NCBI GenBank assembly: GCA_964650485.1 | Contig: CAZYTX010000032.1 | Coordinates: forward strand, 1 to 37,754 | Reading direction: 5' to 3' | DNA: 37,754 nt | Origin: CAZYTX01 sp964650485 | GTDB taxonomy: Bacteria; RBG-13-61-14; DATKZS01 | Part shown: in pieces, positions 6,225 through 15,223 of the stretch | Layout of the letters: each line of letters begins with the position of its first letter | Numbering within the stretch: position 1 is the stretch's first letter | Notes under the pieces: model-generated | Seen by the model: the letters and a program-made list of their open reading frames with translations, nothing else | What the model was told of the DNA's origin: nothing | Database searches by the model: none | Position numbers and translations under genes: made by a program

Positions 6225-8813
6225 ATGACGCTACCGAGAGATATGCTCGACCACGTGAGCACGCCCGGGCGCTACCTGCCCCTGGAGCTGAACGTTCGCG
6301 GGAAGGACCTTGAAAGGGCCGAGGTCAAGGCGGCGCTCGCTTTCCCCGACCTTTACGAGGTGGGCATGAGTCACCTGGGGGTGGGCATCCTCTACCACCT
6401 TATGAACGACCTCGAATGGACGGCCTGCGAGAGGGCCTTTGCGCCCTGGACGGACATGGAGTCCCTGATGAGAGCGAAGCAGGTCCCATTAGTGTCCATG
6501 GAGAGCCAGGTTCCCTTGAGCAAGTTCGACCTCTTGGGCTTCTCGCTCACCTACGAGCTCTGCTACACCAACGTGCTGAACATGCTGGACCTTGCCGGCA
6601 TACCCCTGTTTGCAAAGGACCGCGAGCAAGATGGGTGGCCCCTGGTCATAGGGGGCGGGCCTTGCGCGTCCAACCCTGAGCCGGTGGCGCCCTTTTTCGA
6701 CGCCTTCCTGTTCGGGGACGGCGAGGACGCGGTGCCCGAGATGTGCGGGGCGATAAGGGAGTGGAAGCAGGGCCGGGGCGATAAAAGGGACCTGCTTTCG
6801 AGGCTGGCCCTGATCGAGGGTGTATACGTGCCGTCATTTTTCGAGCCGGTGTATAATGAAGACGGCGCTATAAAGGAGATAAGGCTCCTGCAACGGGGGT
6901 GCGAGCGGGTAAAGAGGAGGGTCGTCTCTGACCTTGACAGCGCGTACTTCCCCGGCTCTCCCCTGGCGCCGGTGATCGAGCCTGTGCACGACCGGCTGAT
7001 GGTGGAGATCGCCAGGGGGTGCACCCGTGGTTGCAGGTTCTGCCATGCGGGGTCGGTGTGCCGCCCTGCCAGGGAGAGGTCCCCGGAGAAGGTGCGCGAG
7101 CTGGTGAGCAGAGGTCTTGCAGCCACCGGTTACGAGGAGGCCTCACTGCTTTCCCTTTCCGCTGGGGACTACACCTGTCTTCCCGAACTGGTCATGTCCC
7201 TTGTGAAGGAGCATTATAAAAACCGGGTGTCAATAAGCCTTCCCAGCCTCAGGGTGCAGGGTATTCCGGACGAGGTGCTAAAAGCCATGCAGTCGGTGAG
7301 AAAGACCGGCTTCACCCTGGCGCCCGAGGCCGGCACCGAGCGGCTGAGAAGGGTGATAAACAAGGACTACTCTGAAGATGACCTGCTGGGTACCGCACAG
7401 AGGGTGTTTTCGCAAGGATGGCGTAACCTTAAGCTCTACTTCATGGCGGGTCTTCCTGACGAGCGAGACGAGGACATCGAGGGGATTCTGGAGACGGCCT
7501 GGAAGGTCTCGAAGATAAAAGGGTCAAATGGCAGGCCGCAGGTTACGGTGAGCATAGGCGGTTTTGTGCCAAAACCCCACACCCCTTTCCAGTGGGAGGC
7601 CCAGGCCGGGGTGGAGCGGCTGAAGCAGGTGCAGCAGCGGGTGCGTCGCGGCTTTTCCGGCAAGGGTAAAAGGGTGAGGTGGCACGATCCCTGGATGTCC
7701 AGGCTGGAGGGGGTGTTCAGCAGGGGCGACCGCAGGCTGGCCCCGGTGCTGGTGCGGGCATGGCGCAGGGGTGCCAGGTTCGACGGGTGGAGCGAGATGT
7801 TCAACCACGCGAGGTGGGATGAGGCCTTTGCAGAGGAGGGGATCGAACCGGAATACTACACGAGGGAAAGGGACCGTGAAGAGGTGTTCCCCTGGGAGCA
7901 CCTGGACAGCAGGGTAGGGCGAGAGTGGCTGTGGAACGAGCGCGAGCGGGCTTATAACAGGGAGATGACGCCCGACTGCAGGGACGCGGGCTGCCAGAGC
8001 TTCTGCGGGGCGTGCGACTTTGGAAAGATCAAGAACAGCGAGGCGGACGAGGAGCCTTTCGAGAAGATAAAGGAGCCGCTCCCTTATGCGGCGCCGCAGC
8101 CCAGAACTCACTTTCTCTACAGGGTGCAGTACGCCAAGAGGGGCGACATGAGGTTCATGGGCCAGCTCGAGGTCACGCGGCTGTTCGGCCGGGCAACAAG
8201 GCGCGCCGGCCTGCCCATGCGCTACAGCGAGGGTTTTCACCAGAAGCCGCGCATCATGTTCGGGCCGGCTCCTCCCCTGGGCGTGGCCAGCGAGGCCGAG
8301 TACATTGACCTGGAGCTTTTGCGCAGGCTCCCCGAGGAAGGGGTAAAGACCGCGCTTGGCGGGGAAATGCCGGAGGGAGTGGAGATAAAAAGGGTGCAGG
8401 AACTCCCGGCAAAGGCCCCTGCGGTAACCTCGGCAATAAGCGACCTCGAATACCTGGTGAGCCCTGCAAACGGACTGGGCTTCCCGGAGGACAAAATAAA
8501 AAGGTTCATGGACAGGGATAGCCTGTTGATCACCCAGAAGAGGGAGAAGGGCGACCGCGAGGTGGACGTCCGCTCTCTGGTCAAGTACCTGGCTGCGGAG
8601 GACGACGGGTCATTGCGCATGGGCATAAAGAGGGTTGAAGGCCCGGGGGTGAAGCCGCAGGAGGTGATAAAATGCGTGTTCGGGATGGACGAGGAAGAGG
8701 TGCGGAACCTCGAGATAATAAAGACCCGGGCCAGGTTCAAGAAGCCGAGTCCGGTGCGTTATCCTGGCCGGTCGGAGAGGGCCAGGAAGCCCGGGGGTCG
8801 GAGGCGCAGCTAG
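6225..8813 (+). CDS. B12-binding-like radical SAM protein fused to DUF2344 (TIGR03960/TIGR03936 type)
   Basis: The 862-residue protein has an N-terminal B12-binding-like Rossmann region (ALAFPDLYEVGMSHLGVGIL to about 200). A radical SAM domain follows with GCTRGCRFCHAG (cysteines 266, 270, 273). A C-terminal DUF2344 domain from about 629 begins HFLYRVQYAKRGDMRFMG and contains YSEGFHQKPRIMFGPAPPLG. In many bacteria the two parts are adjacent genes; here they are one polypeptide, as is usual for the family. Its reaction is not established, and association with RNase G and ribosomal protein genes suggests a role around RNA or translation. The start at 6225 fits the family N-terminus; ATGs at 6189 and 6201 are possible. 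The RNase G gene follows after 25 nt. Confidence 0.88.
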   Translation: MTLPRDMLDHVSTPGRYLPLELNVRGKDLERAEVKAALAFPDLYEVGMSHLGVGILYHLMNDLEWTACERAFAPWTDMESLMRAKQVPLVSMESQVPLSKFDLLGFSLTYELCYTNVLNMLDLAGIPLFAKDREQDGWPLVIGGGPCASNPEPVAPFFDAFLFGDGEDAVPEMCGAIREWKQGRGDKRDLLSRLALIEGVYVPSFFEPVYNEDGAIKEIRLLQRGCERVKRRVVSDLDSAYFPGSPLAPVIEPVHDRLMVEIARGCTRGCRFCHAGSVCRPARERSPEKVRELVSRGLAATGYEEASLLSLSAGDYTCLPELVMSLVKEHYKNRVSISLPSLRVQGIPDEVLKAMQSVRKTGFTLAPEAGTERLRRVINKDYSEDDLLGTAQRVFSQGWRNLKLYFMAGLPDERDEDIEGILETAWKVSKIKGSNGRPQVTVSIGGFVPKPHTPFQWEAQAGVERLKQVQQRVRRGFSGKGKRVRWHDPWMSRLEGVFSRGDRRLAPVLVRAWRRGARFDGWSEMFNHARWDEAFAEEGIEPEYYTRERDREEVFPWEHLDSRVGREWLWNERERAYNREMTPDCRDAGCQSFCGACDFGKIKNSEADEEPFEKIKEPLPYAAPQPRTHFLYRVQYAKRGDMRFMGQLEVTRLFGRATRRAGLPMRYSEGFHQKPRIMFGPAPPLGVASEAEYIDLELLRRLPEEGVKTALGGEMPEGVEIKRVQELPAKAPAVTSAISDLEYLVSPANGLGFPEDKIKRFMDRDSLLITQKREKGDREVDVRSLVKYLAAEDDGSLRMGIKRVEGPGVKPQEVIKCVFGMDEEEVRNLEIIKTRARFKKPSPVRYPGRSERARKPGGRRRS

Positions 8814-8838
8814 CCCACGGCACAACGAGGATGCGGTG

Positions 8839-10353
8839 ATGGAAAGCGATATTCTGATAAACGTGACCCTGCAGGAGACCAGGGTGGCGGTGGTTGAGAA
8901 CGGGGCGCTGGCCGAGGTGCACATCGAGCGGCTGCGGGACAGGGGCATAGCCGGCAACATTTACAAGGGCCGGGTGGTGCGCGTTCTTCCCGGGATGCAG
9001 GCGGCCTTTGTTGACATCGGTCTCGACCGGGCCGCGTTTCTTTACGTGTCCGAGGTTATTCCTTATTTGAAGAGCATCAGCCTGCCCGATACAGATGAGC
9101 TTATCTCGGAGAAGGAGGAACTAAGCCACAAGCTCTCGGATGAAGCCGAGCAGGCTGACATCCAGGACCTTTTAAAGGAGGGCCAGGACGTGGTGGTCCA
9201 GGTGACAAAAGAGCCGCTTGGCACCAAGGGGGCACAGGTGACCACCCACGTGACCATGCCCGGCAGGTACCTGGTGTACATGCCCACTGTTCGCCACGTG
9301 GGGGTGAGCAGGAGGATAGAGAGCGACAAGAAGAGGGCCCAGCTAAGGAAATGGGTGGAAGAGATGAGGCCCGACGGGGCCGGCGGCTTTATCGTGCGCA
9401 CTGCCAGCGAGGACCACTCCAAGGAGGACCTCAGGGCTGACAAGGACTACCTGTTGAAGGTATGGAAAGACATGCAGAACCGGGCCATGCGCTCGAGCTC
9501 GCCCAGCATCGTGCACCGCGAGCTTTCCCTCGACCTCAAGGTCATCCGCGACCTTTTCACCGAGAAGGTCAGAAGGGTGGTGGTGGACTCCGAGGACCAG
9601 TTCCATGAGATCAAGTCATTCATGGAGATGTACATGGGTGAGAAGGACGGCAAGGTGGAGCTGTACACGGGCGAGCTCCCCCTGTTCGAGACCGCGGGCG
9701 TGGAGCTGGAGATCAACCGGGCCCTGGACAGGAAGGTGTGGCTCAAAAGCGGGGGATACATAGTCATAGACCAGACCGAGGCGCTAACCGCCATAGACGT
9801 AAACACCGGTCGCTACGTGGGCAGGCGCAACTTCGAGGAGACCATATTAAAGACCAACCTGGAGGCATTGAAGGAGATAGTGTACCAGATAAGGCTGCGC
9901 AATATCGGGGGCCTTATAATAATAGACTTCATTGACATGGCCGACCAGGGCAACCGCGAGAGGGTGTTCCAGGCGCTTGACAAGGAGCTCAAAAAGGACA
10001 AGACCAAGTCAACCATACTCAAGATGTCGGAGCTCGGCCTGGTGGAGATGACAAGGAAGAGGGTGCGCGAGAACCTGTTCCAGACCCTGTGCGAGTCTTG
10101 CCCTTACTGCGAGGGCAAGGGGCACTTGAAGTCCAGGACAAGCGTGTGCTACGAGATCTTCAGAGAGATAAACAAGAGAGCGGACCTTGCGGGAAAACAC
10201 CTGAACCTGTTCGTGAACCCCGAGGTCGCGGACCTCCTCTTCGACGAGGAGAGGGAAGGGATCGAGGAGCTGGAGCGGAACCTGGACGTGAAGGTGGAGA
10301 TAATAGTGAACAACTCCTTTCACCAGGAGCAGTTCGAGGTGGAAGCTGGCTAA
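8839..10353 (+). CDS. rng: ribonuclease G (RNase E/G family)
   Basis: The 504-residue protein contains an S1 RNA-binding domain near residues 35-125 (GNIYKGRVVRVLPGMQAAFVD). The RNase H-like catalytic core follows, with the metal-binding aspartates in LTAIDVNTGRYVG and GGLIIIDFIDM, and then a zinc-link-type segment CESCPYCEGKGH. It lacks the long disordered degradosome scaffold of RNase E, so RNase G fits: an endonuclease that cuts AU-rich single-stranded RNA from a 5' monophosphate end and matures 16S rRNA. ATG 8839 is preceded by GAGG at a good distance; a GTG directly before it is less likely. It lies between the radical SAM gene (25 nt) and the GspE_N-like gene (13 nt), probably in one operon. 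Confidence 0.93.
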   Translation: MESDILINVTLQETRVAVVENGALAEVHIERLRDRGIAGNIYKGRVVRVLPGMQAAFVDIGLDRAAFLYVSEVIPYLKSISLPDTDELISEKEELSHKLSDEAEQADIQDLLKEGQDVVVQVTKEPLGTKGAQVTTHVTMPGRYLVYMPTVRHVGVSRRIESDKKRAQLRKWVEEMRPDGAGGFIVRTASEDHSKEDLRADKDYLLKVWKDMQNRAMRSSSPSIVHRELSLDLKVIRDLFTEKVRRVVVDSEDQFHEIKSFMEMYMGEKDGKVELYTGELPLFETAGVELEINRALDRKVWLKSGGYIVIDQTEALTAIDVNTGRYVGRRNFEETILKTNLEALKEIVYQIRLRNIGGLIIIDFIDMADQGNRERVFQALDKELKKDKTKSTILKMSELGLVEMTRKRVRENLFQTLCESCPYCEGKGHLKSRTSVCYEIFREINKRADLAGKHLNLFVNPEVADLLFDEEREGIEELERNLDVKVEIIVNNSFHQEQFEVEAG

Positions 10354-10366
10354 AGGAGCTTGAGTA

Positions 10367-12997
10367 ATGGAAAAGGACCAAAAGCTCGGAGACCTTCTGG
10401 TCGAGGCCGGTTTTGTTGACGAGATGCAACTTAGATCGGCGCTGGGCCACCAGAAGAGGTGGGGCGGAAAGCTGGGAAAGGCGCTTGTGGACCTGGGCTT
10501 TATTGAAGAAGACGTGATGATAAAGTTCCTTGCCGAGCAGTTCAAGATGAACGCCGTGAACCTGGCACGGTCGAGAATAGCCCCCCAGACCTTCCAGATG
10601 GTGCCCGAAGATGTCGCCAGGAGACATAGGGTGGTGCCGGTGGTGGCAAGGGGAACCGGGAGCAAGAAAACCGTGGTCCTGGCAATGAGCGACCCTACAA
10701 ACCTGGGAGTGATAGACGAGATACAGTTCCTCATAGGCGCAAAGGTGGAGCCGGTGCTGGCTACAGACTCGGCAATCTCCAGGGTGCTGGCAAGCTACGG
10801 AGACTATAACCCCGAGGCATCCAGGGAAATACATTACCATGAAGCCGTGATACCGGCGCAGCTTAGAGATATGGAAGAGGAAAAGGCCGCCAAAGAGGCC
10901 GCTAAGAAACAGCGGGAACAGCCGAAGCCGGAACAACCACAGAAAACACAGACACCCGAAGAGGATAAGCTGGAGATAGGAGACGAGGACGAGCTCGAAG
11001 TCGTAAAGGGCGATGTGACCATGCTAAAGGCCCAGAAGCCCTCCCGAAAAACTCCGCCTCCGGAGCAACCCGGGCCCACAACCAGGCAGCCTGAAGCTCC
11101 CTCCAGGGGCAGGGAGGTCATACTGGGAGAGGAAGAAAAACAGGAAAAGCCACAGGAGAAAAAATCCGAATCACCCTTCCTGCTAAAGCCTGAAAAAGAG
11201 GAAAGGCAAGATATGGCCCCTCCGCCTCCTCCCAAGCAGGTGTCTGAGCAGGAGAGGTCCGTACCTCCAGATGTCGAGGGGCCACCATCAATGGAGCAGG
11301 CTCCTGAAGAAACCCCCGGGCCACCGGGTATTGAGGAGCCTCCCTTGATCGAGGACCTGGAGCCTGTCACCGAGAGCCAGGAACATGTCGGCCCTCCACA
11401 AGCTCCCGAGGAGGGGCCCCAAGAGCCGCAACCCGGGCAAGCCGAAGAAAAATCCTGGTTCGTGCCCCCGTCTCCAAATCAGGAAGCACTCTCGGACCAG
11501 TCCGCGGAGGATGAAATCTCTCCCCTCGAGCTCCCGGACGAGGAGCCGGGAAAAATTGAGCTGGCTGACACCCACGAGTTCATACCCCCGGCCCATGCGG
11601 AGCAGTTTATTGGCGGGACAGAGGAACAGGAGGAGCCGGAACAAGCAGTGCCGGGCCCTGACTCGAGCGCGCCGCCTCCACAAGAGGAGGCGCCCGAGAT
11701 CGGCCGGGAGCAGACAGGGATGCCCCCTTTGCCGGACGATCTGGCGAATTCGCCCGGAGCGCAGCCGGATGTAGAGCCCGTGCAGGAGCAAGAGGCAGCC
11801 GCTCCGCCCGCGGCCGAGGATTATGAGAAGCCCGAAGCCCGGCCTGAGACCCCTGCTCCGCCGGGAGAACCGGATGCCGGTACGCAAAAGGGGCCCGACC
11901 TGGAAGTGCCTTCCCTGGATTTCATGGGCGCCGGGGAGAGCGTAGACCACGGGCCGCAGCAGCCTGAAGGGCCCCAAGAGACCGGGCCAGGGCCTGTCGA
12001 GGAGCAACCCGGACCCGCGGAAAAGCCCCCCGACCTGGGGATCGGGGACCAGGGACAACAAGCGCCCGGACAGCAGCCACAGGCCCCCGCCCAGGACGAG
12101 ATCTGGAGCAGTCCGGGGGCGAGCGAGGAATCCATCTGGGCGGCAGGCGAGTCCGCTGAAAAGCCGGCCGCGCCTGACCTGCCTGACCTGCCCCCATTGC
12201 CGGACCTGGGTGCAGGCTCCCCCTTGGATGAAGGGCCGTCACCCGGACCGGAGCAGGAAGAAAAGCCCGCACCTCCGACAGACACGGGAGAAGACTACTT
12301 CTCGGCCCTGGGGACGGATGAGGGTGAAGGTCCCTCTCCGCTGCCCTTCGAGGCCCCGCCCCCGGACCTGGGAGACGAAGCGCCGGAGCAGCCGCAAATC
12401 CCGGCCTCTGACCCTAAGGAGGAACCGCCATTGGATGAGGCGGGTCAAGCACAGGAGTTCGAGCCGCTAACACCGGAGCAGCCTTCACCGGGCTACGAGG
12501 TGGTGGAGAGCGAAAGCCTCGATTATGAGCCCGGGGAGGGATTCCAGTCTTTTCAGCAAGCTCCGGGCGAGCCATCAGTGGAGGAGCCTGCAGGGCCTCC
12601 TTTGCAAACCGACCAGGAAGAGAGGCTTCCCTGGGAAGATATGGAACAGCAGCGAGAGGAACAAAAGCAAGAGGAGGAAAAGCCTCCTGATGAAGACCCG
12701 CTATATCTGATGGCAAGGGTGGCCGCGGCCCCTGACGAATCGCCCGGGCTCGAGGCTGCAAAAGAGCAGATCGAGAAGCTGGAGGGTTTGGGCGAGGAGT
12801 ACCTGGATACAAAAGAAGTGAAAAAAAGATTGGAGCAGGTGGCCGAGATGGAGCACGACATTAAGGAGCGCGAGTACCAGTTCGACGAGCTTTTGAACCT
12901 GATGATGAAAAAGGAGATGGGCGAGGTCACCCAGGAGCTGTTCATGAAAGAGCTCCAGTCCCTGAAACAAAAGGTTGACCGCTCCCGAGAGAATTAA
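10367..12997 (+). CDS. GspE_N (MshEN)-like protein with very long Pro/Glu-rich linker and C-terminal coiled coil
   Basis: Residues 1 to about 150 match the N-terminal domain of type II secretion/type IV pilus ATPases (LGDLLVEAGFVDEMQLRSAL, then LGKALVDLGFIEEDVMIKFL, AVNLARSRIAP, VVLAMSDPTNLGVIDEIQ). This is a fold that in some relatives binds cyclic di-GMP. No ATPase domain follows. About 600 residues are acidic, proline- and glutamate-rich low complexity (repeated PP, PEQPQ, EEPP runs). The last 100 residues are a helical coiled coil (AAKEQIEKLEGLGEEYL, EYQFDELLNLMMKKEMGEVT). AAGGAG precedes the ATG. It is likely an adaptor whose ends are held apart by a disordered spacer. Its function and the reason for its coupling to rng are unknown. 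Confidence 0.75.
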   Translation: MEKDQKLGDLLVEAGFVDEMQLRSALGHQKRWGGKLGKALVDLGFIEEDVMIKFLAEQFKMNAVNLARSRIAPQTFQMVPEDVARRHRVVPVVARGTGSKKTVVLAMSDPTNLGVIDEIQFLIGAKVEPVLATDSAISRVLASYGDYNPEASREIHYHEAVIPAQLRDMEEEKAAKEAAKKQREQPKPEQPQKTQTPEEDKLEIGDEDELEVVKGDVTMLKAQKPSRKTPPPEQPGPTTRQPEAPSRGREVILGEEEKQEKPQEKKSESPFLLKPEKEERQDMAPPPPPKQVSEQERSVPPDVEGPPSMEQAPEETPGPPGIEEPPLIEDLEPVTESQEHVGPPQAPEEGPQEPQPGQAEEKSWFVPPSPNQEALSDQSAEDEISPLELPDEEPGKIELADTHEFIPPAHAEQFIGGTEEQEEPEQAVPGPDSSAPPPQEEAPEIGREQTGMPPLPDDLANSPGAQPDVEPVQEQEAAAPPAAEDYEKPEARPETPAPPGEPDAGTQKGPDLEVPSLDFMGAGESVDHGPQQPEGPQETGPGPVEEQPGPAEKPPDLGIGDQGQQAPGQQPQAPAQDEIWSSPGASEESIWAAGESAEKPAAPDLPDLPPLPDLGAGSPLDEGPSPGPEQEEKPAPPTDTGEDYFSALGTDEGEGPSPLPFEAPPPDLGDEAPEQPQIPASDPKEEPPLDEAGQAQEFEPLTPEQPSPGYEVVESESLDYEPGEGFQSFQQAPGEPSVEEPAGPPLQTDQEERLPWEDMEQQREEQKQEEEKPPDEDPLYLMARVAAAPDESPGLEAAKEQIEKLEGLGEEYLDTKEVKKRLEQVAEMEHDIKEREYQFDELLNLMMKKEMGEVTQELFMKELQSLKQKVDRSREN

Positions 12998-13049
12998 GCC
13001 GTTCTCGCCCCATTTATGATTTATCCATATTATATGCAAATATTATTAT

Positions 13050-13246
13050 CGCACAGAGGCACGGAGAACACAGAGATTTCGAAAAATCTATTCTCTGTGA
13101 CCTGGCTGGCTCTCTTGAGAAAGCGTAAAGGATTTTCCCGAGGGTAGAGCATGCAGGTTTGCCTCGAACGCAGGGGCCCAAATGAGGGCGGCCGTTCTTC
13201 GGCTCCTGTAAGCTGTCCGCTATGCCCTCTGTGCCTCTGTGTGAAA
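13050..13246. repeat. inverted CACAGAGGCAC repeat flanking a 170-bp spacer
   Basis: The 11-mer CACAGAGGCAC at 13052-13062 recurs in inverted orientation as GTGCCTCTGTG at 13231-13241, with further partial matches (CACGGAGAACACAGAG). This matches the common intergenic CGCAGAG-type mini-repeats of environmental bacterial genomes. The enclosed DNA shows no gene. It may be a small non-autonomous element between the GspE_N-like gene and the epimerase. Confidence 0.45.
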
Positions 13247-13274
13247 TACAAATTTTGTTTTTGACAAGAGTGGA

Positions 13275-14309
13275 ATGAAGACACTGGTGACAGGCGCGAG
13301 CGGGCTTATCGGGTCCCGGGTGGTGCGCGCACTACTGGCCCAGGGCCGCGAGGTGCGGGCCATGAAGCGGGCATCCTCGGACCTGCGCAACCTTGAGGGG
13401 CTGGACCTCGAGCTGGCGGACGGGGACCTGCTCGACCCCGGCTCGCTTGACCGCGCACTAAAAGGGTGCGACAGCCTCTTCCAGGTGGCGGCCATATACC
13501 GGCACTGGCACCCCAGGGGCGGCGAATTCATCAGGAAGACCAACATCGAGGGCACCCGCAACATCCTCGAGGCTGCGCTGAAACGCGACCTTGAAAAGCT
13601 GGTCTACACCAGCTCCATATCCTCGGTGGGTTTTAAGCCCGGTCGTTTGAGCACGGAAGATGATTTCCCGGACCTGAAGGACTGCCGCCGGCAGCCCTAC
13701 CGGGAGAGCAAGTTCATAAGCGAGAAGATGGCCTTCGAGTACGCGGAGAGGCTGCCCATCGTGATCGTTAACCCGGCCTCCCCCATAGGCGTGGGCGACT
13801 GGGCCCCAACACCCACCGGCCGGGTGATCCTGGACTTCCTGAACGGCAAGATGATAGCCTTTGTTGACGTGGGACTAAACCTCATTGACGTGGACGACCT
13901 GGCACAGGGATACCTGCTGGCCGAAGAGAGGGGGCGCGTTGGCGAGCGCTACATCCTGGGCAACCATAACACCCGGCTCCGGGAATTCCTGCAAATGATC
14001 GCGGACATGACCGGGCTTCCGGCCCCCCGTGTAAAGGTGCCCAAAGCCCTCCTCAGGGTGGTGGCAGAGGTGAACGAGTTCGTATCAGACATTACAAAGA
14101 GGGAACCGGTGGCCGCGGTGGAGCAGGCCCTGCACACCCGGTACAACGAGTTCGTGGACTGCACAAAGGCCAGGACGGAGCTGGGACTTGCGCAGAACGA
14201 CATCCGGATAGCCATCCACAAGGCTGTGAGATACTACCTTGACACAGGCGATGTAAAGCCCGGCCGCAAAAGCATGATCGAGCTGAAGGGTCCTGACACC
14301 ACTACTTAA
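13275..14309 (+). CDS. hpnA: HpnA-like NAD-dependent epimerase/dehydratase
   Basis: This 344-residue extended SDR has the nucleotide-binding VTGASGLIGSRVVRALL at its start, DGDLLDPGSLDRALKGCDSLF, NIEGTRNILEAAL, the serine-containing VYTSSISSVG and the catalytic Y142-X3-K146 (YRESK). Segments such as VIVNPASPIGVGDWAPTPTGR and GLNLIDVDDLAQGYLLAEERGRVGERYILG agree closely with what I know of the hopanoid-associated sugar epimerase HpnA. No other hopanoid gene is in the window, so a different sugar or sterol-like substrate cannot be excluded. AGAG precedes the ATG. It stands alone between a repeat region and a reductase relic. Confidence 0.75.
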   Translation: MKTLVTGASGLIGSRVVRALLAQGREVRAMKRASSDLRNLEGLDLELADGDLLDPGSLDRALKGCDSLFQVAAIYRHWHPRGGEFIRKTNIEGTRNILEAALKRDLEKLVYTSSISSVGFKPGRLSTEDDFPDLKDCRRQPYRESKFISEKMAFEYAERLPIVIVNPASPIGVGDWAPTPTGRVILDFLNGKMIAFVDVGLNLIDVDDLAQGYLLAEERGRVGERYILGNHNTRLREFLQMIADMTGLPAPRVKVPKALLRVVAEVNEFVSDITKREPVAAVEQALHTRYNEFVDCTKARTELGLAQNDIRIAIHKAVRYYLDTGDVKPGRKSMIELKGPDTTT

Positions 14310-14315
14310 TAGCGT

Positions 14316-14447
14316 ATGGCCACCTTAGGGAAGACAAAGCCGGGCCACCTCGCCCGGGTGCAGGCCCCTTACGGCAGGTTCAGCTATCTCTTGCACGACC
14401 CGCTCTCGATTATATTCATTGCCGGGGGCATTGGACACCTGACTTTT
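14316..14447 (+). pseudogene. ferredoxin-NADP reductase-like fragment
   Basis: The frame reads VQAPYGRFSYLLHD and IIFIAGGIG, which resembles the FAD-binding PYGxFS loop and the NAD-binding GGxG start of ferredoxin/flavin reductases. These two motifs are closer together than expected only by a few residues, but the similarity stops right after GGIG and the frame ends soon after. Neither the flavin-domain N-terminus nor the rest of the NAD domain is present, so this is a short relic. Confidence 0.5.
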
Positions 14448-14622
14448 CCACATCTCCCATCTAATTTGCGAAGCCGGCAAAAAAGCTCACGCCATCCCGG
14501 TTGCCATCGCCGTTATTGACTCCTGGCTGAACCCGGGGCGGCACGTCGCCGGCCCTGTGCGACTCTTAGCTCTGTTTGCCTTGTTTGCCAAACATTTTTT
14601 GGGCTCTTTTTTTCAGATGAAT
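14448..14622. other. intergenic, no gene seen
   Basis: Together with the reductase relic this forms a 370-bp stretch between the epimerase and the SPFH cluster. A T-rich tract around 14596-14613 might end upstream transcripts, but no strong hairpin directly precedes it. Confidence 0.4.
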
Positions 14623-14651
14623 TTGTAACCGTGCTCGCGCTCGGTTATTAT
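14623..14651 (+). promoter_or_regulatory. sigma70-type promoter of the SPFH/zinc-ribbon cluster
   Basis: TTGTAA (14623-14628) and TATTAT (14646-14651) are spaced by exactly 17 bp and lie 30 bp before the first ATG of the cluster. No other strong promoter was found up to 19763, so all seven genes may be transcribed from here. Confidence 0.6.
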
Positions 14652-14681
14652 CTCGCTTTGAATAACAGAGGAGGGTTGCAC

Positions 14682-15197
14682 ATGGCATACCAGAGCCTGC
14701 CAAAGAGGCTCGAGAAGTGGGCCCAGGAGAGGGTGCCCGGGCTGCGCACGTACCTCGCACGCGAGAACCTGCGCGACTCGGACAAGCTGATCCGGGACGA
14801 GCTGGCCGCCCGCCTGGACAAGGTGAAGGCAGTGCTTGACAAGGCCAAGCAGGACCGGGTGGACGCCGGGAGCCTGAAGAACCTGGACCGGCTGGACAGG
14901 GCCACCAGGAAGGTCGAGAAGGTAAGGGACACCATAAAGTTCGACTCGAGAGGATACCAGGGAATATTCGACCCCCGTGAGGTCACGGAAAAGGACCTGC
15001 ACGCCCTGCTCGACTTCGACGGCAAGCTATTCGACGTGGTCGAGCTTTTGGAGGCCGAGGCTGTAAAAGTAGCGGCGCTCTCGGACCCCGAACTCGCAAG
15101 CGCGCTCTCCGGGTTCGAGGACCAGGTGGAGGCCATGCACCAGACCCTGGGGCAGCGCGAGGACTACTCGAAGGAAAAGCTCCCGGCCGCAAGGTAA
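14682..15197 (+). CDS. conserved helical/coiled-coil protein of the SPFH cluster
   Basis: The 171-residue protein starts MAYQSLPKRLEKWAQERVPG and is almost wholly alpha-helical and charged (DELAARLDKVKAVLDKAKQD, RLDRATRKVEKVRDTI, LLDFDGKLFDVVELLEAEAV). It has no signal peptide, membrane segment or cysteine. I do not recognise a named family. In length and helical content it recalls a small coiled-coil partner, and PspA is the natural thing to test because YdjI-like SPFH proteins act with a PspA-type protein, but I see no PspA signature. GGAGGG lies 7 nt before ATG 14682; the frame open from 14631 would overlap the promoter. The SPFH gene follows after 26 nt. Confidence 0.75.
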   Translation: MAYQSLPKRLEKWAQERVPGLRTYLARENLRDSDKLIRDELAARLDKVKAVLDKAKQDRVDAGSLKNLDRLDRATRKVEKVRDTIKFDSRGYQGIFDPREVTEKDLHALLDFDGKLFDVVELLEAEAVKVAALSDPELASALSGFEDQVEAMHQTLGQREDYSKEKLPAAR

Positions 15198-15223
15198 TAT
15201 AAAAAAAGAATGGAGGAAAGGGC

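Noticed and set aside
11288..12061. Minus-strand open frames across the Pro/Glu-rich gene
   Set aside because: They arise from the repetitive low-complexity codons on the other strand and have no ribosome sites or domains.
10367..12997. Type II secretion ATPase GspE
   Set aside because: Only the N-terminal domain is present; there is no Walker A or B motif anywhere in the protein.
13050..13246. CRISPR-like repeats
   Set aside because: There are only two inverted units with no regular spacers and no cas genes.
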